NCBI RefSeq assembly: GCF_001189535.1
Contig: NZ_CP012070.1
Location: forward strand, 1-64,000
DNA length: 64,000 bases
Source of the DNA: Arsenicicoccus sp. oral taxon 190
GTDB taxonomy: Bacteria > Actinomycetota > Actinomycetes > Actinomycetales > Dermatophilaceae
Direction: 5' to 3'
Shown: piece by piece, positions 46,592-55,043 of the stretch
Layout of the letters: each line of letters starts with the position of its first letter
Position numbering within the stretch: the stretch's first letter is position 1
Translations under genes and position numbers: made by a program
The notes under the pieces: model-generated
Seen by the model: the letters and a program-made list of their open reading frames with translations, nothing else
Database searches by the model: none
What the model was told of the DNA's origin: nothing

Positions 46592-48211
46592 TCAGCGCCA
46601 GCCGATGCTGCGCAGCGTCCGCAGCCCGTCGCTGAGCATCGTCGTCCACCGGGCTTGGTCGACACCGGGCGGCCCCTGGATCGGGACCAGCCGCTGCACC
46701 GCGACGGTCTGCTCCTCGGTGTACTTGCGCAGCCCCTCGGCCCCGTGACGGCGCCCCAGGCCGGACTGCTTCATGCCGCCCATCGGGGCGCCCACCGCGG
46801 ACCACGCCGACGCGTAGCCGTCGTTGACGCCGACGGTCCCGGCGTCGATGCGCCGGGCCAGCTCCTTGCCGCGGCGGACGTCGCGGGTCCACACCGAGGC
46901 GTTGAGGCCGTAGTCGGTGTCGTTGCACATCGCGATGGCGGTGCGCTCGTCGCGGGCCCGGTAGATCGACACCACCGGGCCGAAGGTCTCGCCGCGGCCG
47001 CAGGCCATGTCGGGGGTGACCCCGGTCAGCACCGTCGGCTCGTAGACGTAGGGACCCACGTCGGGCCGGGCGCGCCCGCCGGCGAGCACGGTGGCGCCCT
47101 TGGCCCGGGCGTCCTCCACGTGCTCGACCACGGTGGCGAGCTGCTGCGGCCCGGCGAGCGAGCCCATGTCGGCGCCGTACGCCAGGTCCACGGACAGCCG
47201 CAGCTGTCGCGTGAGCGCCACGAACCGGCGCGTGAACTCGTCGGCCACCGCCTCGTGGCACACGATCCGCTCGGCGGAGATGCACAGCTGGCCGGCGCTG
47301 GAGAAGGCGGCCGTGACCGCACCCCGGGCCGCGCGGTCCAGGTCGGCGTCGGCGGCGACGTAGAGGGGGTTCTTGCCGCCGAGCTCGAGGGAGCACCCGA
47401 CGAGCCGCTCGGCGCAGGTCCTCGCCACGTGGCGGCCGGTGGCGGTGGACCCGGTGAAGCAGACGTAGTCCGCGAGCTCGACCACGGCCTGCCCCGCGCC
47501 CGGCCCCTCGCCCAGCACGACCAGCAGGACGCCCTCGGGCAGCCCCGCCTCCTCCAGCAGGCGCACCGCCGTCAGGCAGCTGAGCGCGGCGCGGTTGTCG
47601 GGCCGCAGCACGACGGCGTTGCCCGCGAGCAGGGCCGGCAGGGCGTCGGTGATCGACATGGACAGCGGGTAGTTCCACGGCGCGACGACCCCCACGACCC
47701 CCTTGGGCCGGCGCGCGGCCCGCGCCATCGTCAGGAACGGCAGCCCACCCTGCGCGGACGTCCCCGCCAGGTATCCGGGCAGGTGGCGGGCGTAGTGCCG
47801 CGCCACCATCGCGGTGTCCGCCACCTCCTCGAACGCGTGGAACCTCGCCTTGCCCGACTCCAGCTGGACCAGGTCCAGCAGCTCGCTCTGCCGCTCCAGC
47901 ACCAGGTCGTGGAAGCGCAGCATGATGGCGGACCGGTCGGCGAGGCGGGTGCGCGCCCACCGCGCCTGCGCCATCCGGCCGGCCCGCACCGCGGCCTCCA
48001 CGTCGCTGCGGGAGGACTGCGCGATCACACCGAGCGCCTCCCCCGTCAGGGGGGTGGACAGGGTCGCGGGCGGCAGGGAGCCGTCCGAGACCACCTGCCG
48101 GCTCACCTCGTCGATCCACGCCTGGTCGACCGTATGCCGTGGCGCCCCGCCCACGACGGGGTTGCCGGCGGCAGCGCGGGTGGCGGAGGGCGCGGTGGCG
48201 AGGTCGCTCAT
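46592..48211 (-). CDS. Aldehyde dehydrogenase, succinate-semialdehyde dehydrogenase type
   Basis: This 539-residue NAD(P)+-dependent aldehyde dehydrogenase has VAPWNYPLSMS (~175-185), the cofactor motif FTGSTATGRHVA, the catalytic general base in LELGGKNPLY (Glu), and the nucleophile in SSAGQLCISAERI (Cys). It resembles actinobacterial GabD2-type enzymes, which oxidise succinate semialdehyde, but substrate range in this family is wide. The first ~40 residues are an Ala-rich extension. TACGGT six bases before the ATG fixes the start. It is divergent from the mannosyltransferase gene. Confidence 0.9.
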   Translation of the reverse strand: MSDLATAPSATRAAAGNPVVGGAPRHTVDQAWIDEVSRQVVSDGSLPPATLSTPLTGEALGVIAQSSRSDVEAAVRAGRMAQARWARTRLADRSAIMLRFHDLVLERQSELLDLVQLESGKARFHAFEEVADTAMVARHYARHLPGYLAGTSAQGGLPFLTMARAARRPKGVVGVVAPWNYPLSMSITDALPALLAGNAVVLRPDNRAALSCLTAVRLLEEAGLPEGVLLVVLGEGPGAGQAVVELADYVCFTGSTATGRHVARTCAERLVGCSLELGGKNPLYVAADADLDRAARGAVTAAFSSAGQLCISAERIVCHEAVADEFTRRFVALTRQLRLSVDLAYGADMGSLAGPQQLATVVEHVEDARAKGATVLAGGRARPDVGPYVYEPTVLTGVTPDMACGRGETFGPVVSIYRARDERTAIAMCNDTDYGLNASVWTRDVRRGKELARRIDAGTVGVNDGYASAWSAVGAPMGGMKQSGLGRRHGAEGLRKYTEEQTVAVQRLVPIQGPPGVDQARWTTMLSDGLRTLRSIGWR

Positions 48212-48217
48212 GGCCAG

Positions 48218-48223
48218 ACCGTA
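48218..48223 (-). promoter_or_regulatory. -10 box (TACGGT) of the aldehyde dehydrogenase gene, probably leaderless
   Basis: On the minus strand TACGGT is followed by six bases and the ATG at 48211. Confidence 0.45.
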
Positions 48224-48304
48224 CTACGCGGCACCGACAGACCCCCGGGCCGTCCCCGGCCCGGCGGCGCCGTCGTCGCCGCCGGGTTTGGCAGGCTGTC
48301 CCCC

Positions 48305-49726
48305 GTGAGACGAGTCGTGCGGGGCACCGCGATCATGGCGGTGACCTACCTGGGGGTGCTGTCCGTCGGCAACACCGACTCGCGGCGGTGGCTGTACCTG
48401 CTGGTGTCGCTGCCGGCGTGGGTGGTCTTCGGCCTCGTGGTCCGGTGGTTCTTCCGCGCGCGCGAGAGCGAGCGCGCGCAGAGCCGCACCCCGCTGCGCG
48501 TCGTCGCGCTCGCGGCGCTCGCGGTGCAGCTGCCCGGCCTGTTCTTCGCGCCCAGCAGCTCGACCGACCTCAACCGCTACGTGTGGGACGGGCGGGTGCA
48601 GGCGTCCGGCGTCGACCCCTACCGCTACGTGCCCTTCGACGACCGGCTGGCGCACCTGCGGGACCCGATCCTCTTCCCCGGCCTGCGCCCCGACGAGCCG
48701 TCGGGGTTCACCACCGAGCCGCTGCCCGAGGACCGGGCCGGGGTGCTGGAGTATGCCCGCAACGACCCCCGCTCCCCGATCTCCCGGCCGCGGTTCCTCA
48801 CGCCCTATCCCCCGGTGGCCGAGGCCTACTACACGGCGGTGTCCGCCGTCACGCCGTGGTCCTGGGGCAGCAAGGGTTTCCAGGTCGCCGGGGCGCTCGT
48901 CGCCGTCGGCACGGCGGTGCTGCTCGCCCGCGCCCTGCGGCAGCGCGGCCGGGACCCGCTGGAGGCGCTCGTCTGGGCCTGGTGTCCCACGGTCGTGCTC
49001 GAGGCCGGCAACGGCGGACACGTCGACGTGCTCGTTGCGGCCCTCGTCGTGCTCGCCGCGGGGGCCGCCGTCCACCGCCGCCACGCGCTGCTCGTGGGCA
49101 CGCTGGTCGGCCTCGCCGCCGGCGTCAAGCTCACGCCGCTCGCCATGCTGCCGGCCTTCACGCCGTGGCGGTACCCACGGCCGGGCGGCGGCCCCGCGGG
49201 CGCGTGGCACGGCATACGGCGCTCGCTCGTCGTGGGCGTGACCGCCCTCGGGGTCCTCGCGGCCGGGTACCTGCCGCACTACCTGGCCGTCGGGCCCGCC
49301 ATCAAGGGCAGCCTGGACGGCTACCTCGCCGAGGAGGGCGGGGAGAACCGCGCCTCGCTGCTGGCGCTCGTGCTGCCCCTCGAGGTCGCCAACCCGCTGG
49401 CCATCGCGATCTGCCTGGCCGTCGCGGCGTGGGTCGTGCTCGGACGCCGCGACCGGCCGGACCGGGAGGACCCGGCCCGGCCGGCGCTCTACCTCTTCGG
49501 GGCGCTGCTGCTCACGACGACGCCCGTCCTGGCGTGGTACGCCCTGCCCCTCGTCGCGCTGGCCGTGCTCGCCGGCCGGTGGGAGTGGCTGGCGCTCGCG
49601 GTCGCCGGCTACTGCGCGTACGGCGGCCACGGGGCCTACCCGGCGACCCCCGTGGCCTACGCCGCCGCGCTCCTCGTGATCTACTTCACCGCTCGTCGTC
49701 GAGCAGACGCTCCGCCGCCGCGATGA
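48305..49726 (+). CDS. GT-C glycosyltransferase, polyprenol-phosphate-mannose dependent (MptB-like)
   Basis: This 473-residue membrane protein has about ten helices and the GT-C loop SSSTDLNRYVWDGRVQASGVDPYRY (cut here: D-L-N-R-Y-x-W-D-G-R-V-Q and G-x-x-P-Y), in which the Asp is the catalytic residue. The signature LLTTTPVLAWYALPLVALA near the end fits the DUF2029/MptA-MptB group, which builds alpha-1,6-mannan in lipomannan-type glycolipids. The acceptor is inference. GTG 48305 is preceded at six bases by CAGGCT, a near-consensus -10. Its last 41 bp overlap the convergent aspT gene. Confidence 0.82.
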   Translation: MRRVVRGTAIMAVTYLGVLSVGNTDSRRWLYLLVSLPAWVVFGLVVRWFFRARESERAQSRTPLRVVALAALAVQLPGLFFAPSSSTDLNRYVWDGRVQASGVDPYRYVPFDDRLAHLRDPILFPGLRPDEPSGFTTEPLPEDRAGVLEYARNDPRSPISRPRFLTPYPPVAEAYYTAVSAVTPWSWGSKGFQVAGALVAVGTAVLLARALRQRGRDPLEALVWAWCPTVVLEAGNGGHVDVLVAALVVLAAGAAVHRRHALLVGTLVGLAAGVKLTPLAMLPAFTPWRYPRPGGGPAGAWHGIRRSLVVGVTALGVLAAGYLPHYLAVGPAIKGSLDGYLAEEGGENRASLLALVLPLEVANPLAIAICLAVAAWVVLGRRDRPDREDPARPALYLFGALLLTTTPVLAWYALPLVALAVLAGRWEWLALAVAGYCAYGGHGAYPATPVAYAAALLVIYFTARRRADAPPPR

Positions 49727-50966
49727 CGACGCACGCGGTGAGGACCGTCATCGCCGTCTCCAGGTCGTCGGTGGTCGGCATGGTCGGGGCGATCCGGATG
49801 TTGCGGTCGTCGGGGTCCACCCCGCCCGGGAAGGTCGCGCCCGCCGGCGTCAGGGCCACACCCGCCTCCTGGGCGAGCTCCACGACCCGTCCCGCCGTCC
49901 CCGGGACGACGTCCAGGCTGACGAAGTAGCCGCCGTCCGGGTCGGTCCACTCCGCGACGCCCAGGTCGCCGAGGTCCTTCTCGAGGTGACGCAGCACCGC
50001 GTCGAACTTCGGCTCGAGGATCTCCCGGTGCTTCTGCATGTGCGCGGCCACGCCCTCGGTCGACCCGAAGAACCGCAGGTGGCGCAGCTGGTTGAGCTTG
50101 TCCGGCCCGATCGAGCGGAAGCCGTCGCGCTTGAGGTACCACGCCACGTTGGCCGGGGACGACGCGAAGAACGAGATGCCGCCGCCGGCGAAGGTCACCT
50201 TGGACGTCGACCCGAAGACGAACGCCCGGTCCGGGTGCCCGGCCTCGGCGCACGCCTGCAGGATCGGGTCGAGCTGCGCCTCGGTGCTGCGCAGGTGGTG
50301 GATCGCGTAGGCGTTGTCCCAGTAGATGCGGAAGTCCGGCGCCGCCGTCTCCATCGCCGCGAGGCGCCGCACCGTCTCCGAGGAGTAGGTGACGCCCGTC
50401 GGGTTGGAGTACTTCGGCACGCACCACATGCCCTTGATCGTCGGGTCCTTGGCGACGAGCTCCTCGACCAGGTCCATGTCGGGACCGTCGGGGGTCATCG
50501 GCACGGTGACGAGCTCGACGCCGAGCTCCGAGGACACCGTGAAGTGACGGTCGTAGCCGGGCACGGGCGCCAGGAACCGCACGGTCTGGCCGGCCCAGCC
50601 GCCCTCGCCGCCGGGCGGGGCGTGGAAGAACGACGCCGCGACGCACTGGTGCATCAGCGACAGCGACGAGTTGTCGCGGACCACCAGCTGCTCCGGCGTC
50701 ACGTCGAGCAGCGGCGCGAAGATCGCCCGCAGCTCGGCGAGCCCCTGCGTCGGGCTGTAGTTGCGCAGGTCACCCTCGGTGTCGGTCACGTGGTCCCCCG
50801 CGTGGAGGATGTCGAGCATCGGCTCGCTCAGATCCAGCTGGGCCGAGCACGGCTTGCCGCGGGTGATGTCCAGCCGCAGCCCCGAGTCCTTGGCGGCCGC
50901 ATGATCGCGGCGGGCACGGTCCCGGGCCTCGCGCAGCCGCTGGGGGTCGACGGTCGGGTGGTTCAC
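49686..50966 (-). CDS. Aspartate aminotransferase, class Ic (AspT type)
   Basis: This 426-residue PLP enzyme matches the actinobacterial AspT group (class Ic, once called MocR-like): DITRGKPCSAQLDLSE, RNYSPTQGLAELRAIF, CPVP-like FLAPVPGYDRHF, WCVPKYSNPTGVTYS (read in parts), YWDNAYAIHHL, and the PLP lysine in GSTSKVTFAGGG. The C-terminal DGGYFVSLDVVPGTAGRVVELA is near identical in type to the Corynebacterium glutamicum enzyme, as I recall it. It interconverts aspartate and 2-oxoglutarate with oxaloacetate and glutamate. The GTG start has GGAGG five bases upstream. Two palindromes lie upstream of its probable promoter. Confidence 0.9.
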   Translation of the reverse strand: MNHPTVDPQRLREARDRARRDHAAAKDSGLRLDITRGKPCSAQLDLSEPMLDILHAGDHVTDTEGDLRNYSPTQGLAELRAIFAPLLDVTPEQLVVRDNSSLSLMHQCVAASFFHAPPGGEGGWAGQTVRFLAPVPGYDRHFTVSSELGVELVTVPMTPDGPDMDLVEELVAKDPTIKGMWCVPKYSNPTGVTYSSETVRRLAAMETAAPDFRIYWDNAYAIHHLRSTEAQLDPILQACAEAGHPDRAFVFGSTSKVTFAGGGISFFASSPANVAWYLKRDGFRSIGPDKLNQLRHLRFFGSTEGVAAHMQKHREILEPKFDAVLRHLEKDLGDLGVAEWTDPDGGYFVSLDVVPGTAGRVVELAQEAGVALTPAGATFPGGVDPDDRNIRIAPTMPTTDDLETAMTVLTACVVIAAAERLLDDER

Positions 50967-50983
50967 GGTGTCCTCCGGTGACT

Positions 50984-51009
50984 CGGGTGGCTCGGCTCAC
51001 CCGACCCTA
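50984..51009 (-). promoter_or_regulatory. aspT leader: -10 box and hairpin
   Basis: On the minus strand TAGGGT (51009-51004) is a -10 candidate, with a leader of about 30 nt. The leader contains CGGGTG (50984-50989) pairing with CACCCG (50998-51003). Confidence 0.35.
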
Positions 51010-51060
51010 CCGATCCAGCCCGTATGCCGCGCGCGCCGCTCACCCCACCCCCGGCTGCGC

Positions 51061-51124
51061 CATTGGTCACCAATGGCGTCGTGGATCGATCACATCGGCC
51101 CCCGAGACGTCATTGGTGACCAAT
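51061..51124. promoter_or_regulatory. Pair of ATTGGTnACCAAT palindromes upstream of aspT
   Basis: CATTGGTCACCAATG (51061-51075) and ATTGGTGACCAAT (51112-51124) are near-perfect palindromes whose centres are 50 bp apart. They sit 53 and 103 bp upstream of the aspT -10 box. Paired identical sites suggest a dimeric regulator of the GntR, MarR or Lrp kind; none is encoded next to them. Confidence 0.5.
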
Positions 51125-51140
51125 CACGCGCGGTCGGGCG

Positions 51141-51266
51141 CCGCTCGTCACTGAGCGGAACCTCCTTCACTCAGCTCCTCGGACTCCGCTCCGGCCGTGC
51201 CCCTCGTACCTCGGGGCCAGGCCTCCGCTACGCCCTTCGTCACCGCTCGACCGTCACTGAGCGGTG
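51141..51266. repeat. Short repeat element duplicating the end of guaB3
   Basis: GTCACTGAGCGG occurs at 51147-51158 and again at 51253-51264, where it includes the guaB3 stop codon and its last codons. Each copy is part of an inverted repeat (CCGCT/AGCGG at 51141-51158; CACCGCT/AGCGGTG at 51241-51266). The ~94 bp between are GC-rich, with repeated CTCCG/CTCGG words and no supported gene. Confidence 0.5.
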
Positions 51267-52375
51267 TACGGATTGACCACGACCTCCACACGCTGGAACT
51301 CCTTGAGGTCGCTGTAGCCCGTCGTGGCCATCGCGCGCCGCAGCGCACCGATCAGGTTGGTGGTGCCGTCCGCGTTGTGCGCCGGCCCGAAGAGCACCTC
51401 CTGCAACGGCGCCGACGCACCCACCCGCACCCGCGCGCCCCGCGGCAGCTGCTCGTGGCGAGCCTCGGACCCCCAGTGGAAGCCACCGCCGGGGGCGTCG
51501 CTGGCCCGCGCCAGGCCGGCCCCGATCATCACGGCGTCGGAGCCGCAGGCCACCGCCTTGACGATGTCGCCGCTGCGAGCCACCGAGCCGTCGGCGATGA
51601 CGTGGACGTAGCGCCCGCCCGACTCGTCGAGGTAGTCACGCCGTGCCGCCGCCACGTCCGCGATCGCGGTGGCCATCGGCGCGTGGATGCCCAGCGTCTG
51701 CCGGGTCGTGCTCGCCGCCCCGCCGCCGAAACCGACGAGCACGCCGGCCGCCCCGGTGCGCATCAGGTGCAGCGCCGCCTGGTAGGTCGCGGCGCCGCCC
51801 ACGATCACCGGCACGTCCAGCTCGTAGATGAAGCGCTTCAGGTTGAGCGGCTCCTGCCGGCTGGAGACGTGCTCCGCCGAGACGGTGGTGCCTCGTATGA
51901 CGAACAGGTCGCAGCCCGCGTCGACGACGGTGCGCCAGTGCTCCTGGGTCCGCTGCGGCGACAGCGCGCCGGCGACCGTGACGCCGGCGTCGCGGATCTG
52001 CTGCAGCCGCGCCGTGATCAGGTCGGGCTTGATGGGCTCGGCGTAGATCTCCTGCATCCGGCGGATCGCGCCCTCCCCCTCGAGCGAGGCGATCTCGTCG
52101 AGCAGCGGCTGGGCGTCGTCATACCGCGTCCACAGCCCCTCGAGGTCGAGCACGCCCAGACCACCGAGCCGGCCGAAGGCGATCGCGGACTCCGGCGAGA
52201 CCACCGAGTCCATGGGCGCCGCGACGATGGGCAGCTCGAAGTGGTAGGCGTCGATCTGCCAGGAGACCGAGACCTCCTCGGGGTCGCGGGTCCGCCGGGA
52301 CGGGACGATGGCGATGTCGTCCAGCGTGTAGGCCTGACGGGCGCGCTTGCCCCTGCCGATCTCGATCTCGGTCAC
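51254..52375 (-). CDS. guaB3: GuaB3 family IMP dehydrogenase-related protein
   Basis: This 373-residue protein has the IMPDH/GMPR barrel without CBS domains. It starts IGRGKRARQAYTLDDIAIVP, as in other GuaB3 proteins, and has PMDSVVSPESAIAFGRLGG. In the catalytic loop the canonical SICTTR is replaced by AASTTR (GFGGGAASTTRQTLGI), so the nucleophilic Cys reads Ser, as in related family members. A role in guanine nucleotide metabolism is expected, but the reaction is not settled from sequence. The GTG start has AAGGA seven bases upstream. It lies 30 bp downstream of guaB2. Confidence 0.9.
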   Translation of the reverse strand: MTEIEIGRGKRARQAYTLDDIAIVPSRRTRDPEEVSVSWQIDAYHFELPIVAAPMDSVVSPESAIAFGRLGGLGVLDLEGLWTRYDDAQPLLDEIASLEGEGAIRRMQEIYAEPIKPDLITARLQQIRDAGVTVAGALSPQRTQEHWRTVVDAGCDLFVIRGTTVSAEHVSSRQEPLNLKRFIYELDVPVIVGGAATYQAALHLMRTGAAGVLVGFGGGAASTTRQTLGIHAPMATAIADVAAARRDYLDESGGRYVHVIADGSVARSGDIVKAVACGSDAVMIGAGLARASDAPGGGFHWGSEARHEQLPRGARVRVGASAPLQEVLFGPAHNADGTTNLIGALRRAMATTGYSDLKEFQRVEVVVNPYTAQ

Positions 52376-52405
52376 GTGGTGTCCTTGTCTCGTGGGGTGG
52401 GGCCC

Positions 52406-53926
52406 TCAGCGGCCCGTGTAGTTGGGGGCCTCGGCGATCATCTGCACGTCGTGCGGGTGGGACTCCTTGAGGCCGGCCGAGGTGATGCGCACGAAGCGGC
52501 CCTTGTCCTGCAGCTCGGGGATGGTGCGCGCTCCGACGTAGAACATCGACTGGTGCAGGCCTCCGACCAGCTGGTGGGCGACGGCCTGCAGCGTGCCGCG
52601 GTAGGCGACCTTGCCCTCGATGCCCTCCGGGACCAGCTGGTCGTCGCTGGTCACGTCGGCCTGGAAGTAGCGGTCCTTGGAGTAGGACTTCTTGCCCCGC
52701 GAGCTCATGGCGCCGAGCGACCCCATGCCGCGGTAGGTCTTGAACTGCTTGCCGTTGACGAAGATCAGCTCGCCGGGGCTCTCCTCGCAGCCGGCGAGCA
52801 GCGAGCCCACCATGACGGAGCTGGCGCCGGCGACGAGGGCCTTGGCGATGTCGCCGGAGTACTGCAGGCCGCCGTCGGCGATCACGGGCACGCCCGCGGC
52901 GGTGGCGGCCTGCGAGGCCTCGTGGACGGCGGTGAGCTGCGGCACGCCGACCCCGGCGACGATGCGGGTGGTGCAGATGGAGCCGGGCCCGACCCCGACC
53001 TTGACGGCGTCGACCCCCGCGTCGACGAGCGCGGCCGCCCCCTCACGCGTGGCGACGTTGCCGCCGATGATCTGGACGTGGGAGGTGGCCGGGTCCGCCT
53101 TGAGCCGGCGGATCATGTCGAGCAGCAGCCTCGCGTGCCCGTGGGCGGTGTCCACGACGAGCACGTCGACGCCCGCGTCGATCAGCGTGGTGGCCCGCTG
53201 CCAGGCCTCCCCGAAGTAGCCGACCGCGGCGCCGACCAGCAGCCGACCCTGCGCGTCCTTGCTGGCCAGGGGGAACTGCTCGGACTTCACGAAGTCCTTC
53301 ACCGTGATCAGTCCGGCCAGGCGCCCCTCGCCGTCGACCAGCGGGAGCCGCTCCCGCTTGTGCTGGCGCAGGATCGCGGTGGCGTCCTCGTGGGAGATGT
53401 CGACGGGGGCGGTGACCAGCGGCATCGGGGTCATGACGTCACGGACGAGGGTGCTGCCCCACTCCGCGACGGGGGTGAACCGCAGGTCGCGGTTGGTGCA
53501 CATCCCGAGCAGGTGGTTGCCCTCGTCGACGACGGGCAGCCCGGAGATGCGGTACTCCCCGCACAGCTGGTCCAGCTCCTCCAGCGTGGCGTCCGGGCCG
53601 ATGGTGACGGGGTTGGTGATGCGCCCGGTCTGGGTTCGCTTGACCAGGTCCACCTGGTAGGCCTGGTCCTCGATGCTGAGGTTGCGGTGCAGTATGCCGA
53701 GCCCACCCTGCCTGGCCATGGCGATGGCCATCCGGGCCTCGGTCACGGTGTCCATGGCGGCGGAGACCAGGGGCACGCGGATGCTGAGCTCTCGGGTGAG
53801 GCGGGTCGTGGTGTCGACCTCGCTCGGGATCACGTCGGTCTCGCCCGGCAGCAGCAGGACGTCGTCGTAGGTCAGGCCCAGGGTGGCGAACTTGTCCGGC
53901 ACGGCGTGGTTGTCCTCGAGGCTCAT
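52406..53926 (-). CDS. guaB: Inosine-5'-monophosphate dehydrogenase
   Basis: This 506-residue enzyme oxidises IMP to XMP, the committed step of GTP synthesis. The N-terminal barrel starts LTYDDVLLLPGETDV, two CBS domains occupy ~105-225 (SGLPVVDEGNHLLGMCTNRD and RLPLVDGEGRLAGLITVKD), and the catalytic loop is GVGPGSICTTRIVAGVG (Cys ~317). The flap Arg-Tyr region is YRGMGSLGAM. All motifs are intact. A TAAACT box six bases before the ATG indicates a leaderless transcript. It corresponds to GuaB2 of Mycobacterium by position and length. Confidence 0.97.
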   Translation of the reverse strand: MSLEDNHAVPDKFATLGLTYDDVLLLPGETDVIPSEVDTTTRLTRELSIRVPLVSAAMDTVTEARMAIAMARQGGLGILHRNLSIEDQAYQVDLVKRTQTGRITNPVTIGPDATLEELDQLCGEYRISGLPVVDEGNHLLGMCTNRDLRFTPVAEWGSTLVRDVMTPMPLVTAPVDISHEDATAILRQHKRERLPLVDGEGRLAGLITVKDFVKSEQFPLASKDAQGRLLVGAAVGYFGEAWQRATTLIDAGVDVLVVDTAHGHARLLLDMIRRLKADPATSHVQIIGGNVATREGAAALVDAGVDAVKVGVGPGSICTTRIVAGVGVPQLTAVHEASQAATAAGVPVIADGGLQYSGDIAKALVAGASSVMVGSLLAGCEESPGELIFVNGKQFKTYRGMGSLGAMSSRGKKSYSKDRYFQADVTSDDQLVPEGIEGKVAYRGTLQAVAHQLVGGLHQSMFYVGARTIPELQDKGRFVRITSAGLKESHPHDVQMIAEAPNYTGR

Positions 53927-53932
53927 GGCCCC

Positions 53933-53938
53933 AGTTTA
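53933..53938 (-). promoter_or_regulatory. -10 box (TAAACT) of guaB, probably leaderless
   Basis: On the minus strand TAAACT is followed by six bases and the ATG at 53926. Confidence 0.45.
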
Positions 53939-53960
53939 TCGACCGGACGGGGGTGCCCGG

Positions 53961-55043
53961 TCAGGGGCGCGGCGTGCGCTCGGACTCCCCCAGCCCCCGC
54001 GTCAGCGAGGCGATCGGCAAGGTGGTGCGGCTCGGCGTCGGCACCACCTCCTGCCGCGTCGTCGGGCTGACCGACGCCGTCGGCGAGGGCGCGGGGCCGG
54101 TGGGGGACGGCGGGACGTTGGTCGGCGACGTGGGCGGCTGGCTGGGGGTCGTCGGCGGCGCGGTCGGCGTGGACGGTCGCGTGGGCGGGGTCGTCGGCGC
54201 GGGCGTGGTCGGCGCCGGCGTGGGCCGCGTGGGCGACGTGCTGGGGCTCGCCGGCGAGGTCGGGGAGGGCGAGGCCGGGGACGGCGACGCAGGGCTCGTG
54301 GGCCGGGCCGCCGCGGTCTTGTCCTCGGGCGCGGGCGGACGCGTCGGCCCGGTCCCACCGGCCGTCGCGGGTGCGCGGCCGGCCGCGGACGTCGCGCCCG
54401 GGCGCGGCGTGCGGTCCGAGCCGGTCTGCGTGGCCGCGGGGGCCGCCACGACGGCGGACTGCAGGGTGTCGCGCAGCGTCGAGAGCAGCGTCCGGTCGGC
54501 GTCGTCCAGCGCGCCGGGGTCCCGCTGCAGCTGGTCCTGGACGAGGGCGAGCACCGCGCCCGCGCCGTCCTGGTCCCCGGCGGCCAGCCGCTGCTGGGCG
54601 AGCAGCAGGGCCTTGCGGGTGGCGCTGCGGTCGACGGCAGAGGTGGTGACGTCGGCGGTGGCGAGCACGGCGGGGTCTGCGGGCCGGGGGGCGGCGACGC
54701 CCAGCTCGACGGCCCGCTCGGCCTTGTGCATGAAGCCGGAGATGCCGCCCTCGTTGGCTGCCGCGGCGACGGACACCCCGGACAGCACGACGGCGGCCAC
54801 GCTGGCGGCGACGCCTGCCCGGGTGACGATGACGGTGCGGCGCGACGGGGCCGGCAGCGGCTCCTCGCGCAGGTCGGCGGGCAGGTCGCGGTCGATGGCC
54901 GCGGCCCAGTCGCCGAGGGCGCTCACGACGGGGTCGGTGGCGTCCGCGGGCTCGAGGGCCCGCTCGGACAGTCGCTGGACGACCTCGTCGTCGGAGTGCA
55001 CCAGCGACAGCGAGGGACGAGGCTCATCGGGACGACGCGTCAC
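53961..55043 (-). CDS. Anti-sigma-D factor-like membrane protein (RsdA type)
   Basis: This 360-residue protein has an N-terminal cytoplasmic part (LSLVHSDDEVVQRLSERALE and ALGDWAAAIDRDL), a single membrane helix (TVIVTRAGVAASVAAVVLSGVSVAAA, ~66-90), a helical stretch (RKALLLAQQRLAAGDQDGAGAVLALVQDQL) and a ~150-residue extracytoplasmic Pro/Thr/Ser-rich tail. In M. tuberculosis the gene at this position (Rv3413c) encodes RsdA, which holds SigD inactive. AAGGAGG five bases before the GTG fixes the start. It overlaps sigD by 20 bp, so the pair is coupled. Confidence 0.85.
   Translation of the reverse strand: MTRRPDEPRPSLSLVHSDDEVVQRLSERALEPADATDPVVSALGDWAAAIDRDLPADLREEPLPAPSRRTVIVTRAGVAASVAAVVLSGVSVAAAANEGGISGFMHKAERAVELGVAAPRPADPAVLATADVTTSAVDRSATRKALLLAQQRLAAGDQDGAGAVLALVQDQLQRDPGALDDADRTLLSTLRDTLQSAVVAAPAATQTGSDRTPRPGATSAAGRAPATAGGTGPTRPPAPEDKTAAARPTSPASPSPASPSPTSPASPSTSPTRPTPAPTTPAPTTPPTRPSTPTAPPTTPSQPPTSPTNVPPSPTGPAPSPTASVSPTTRQEVVPTPSRTTLPIASLTRGLGESERTPRP

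Noticed and set aside
51148..51348. A small minus-strand frame across the guaB3 end
   Set aside because: It reads through guaB3 in another frame into the repeat element and has no ribosome site or recognisable product.
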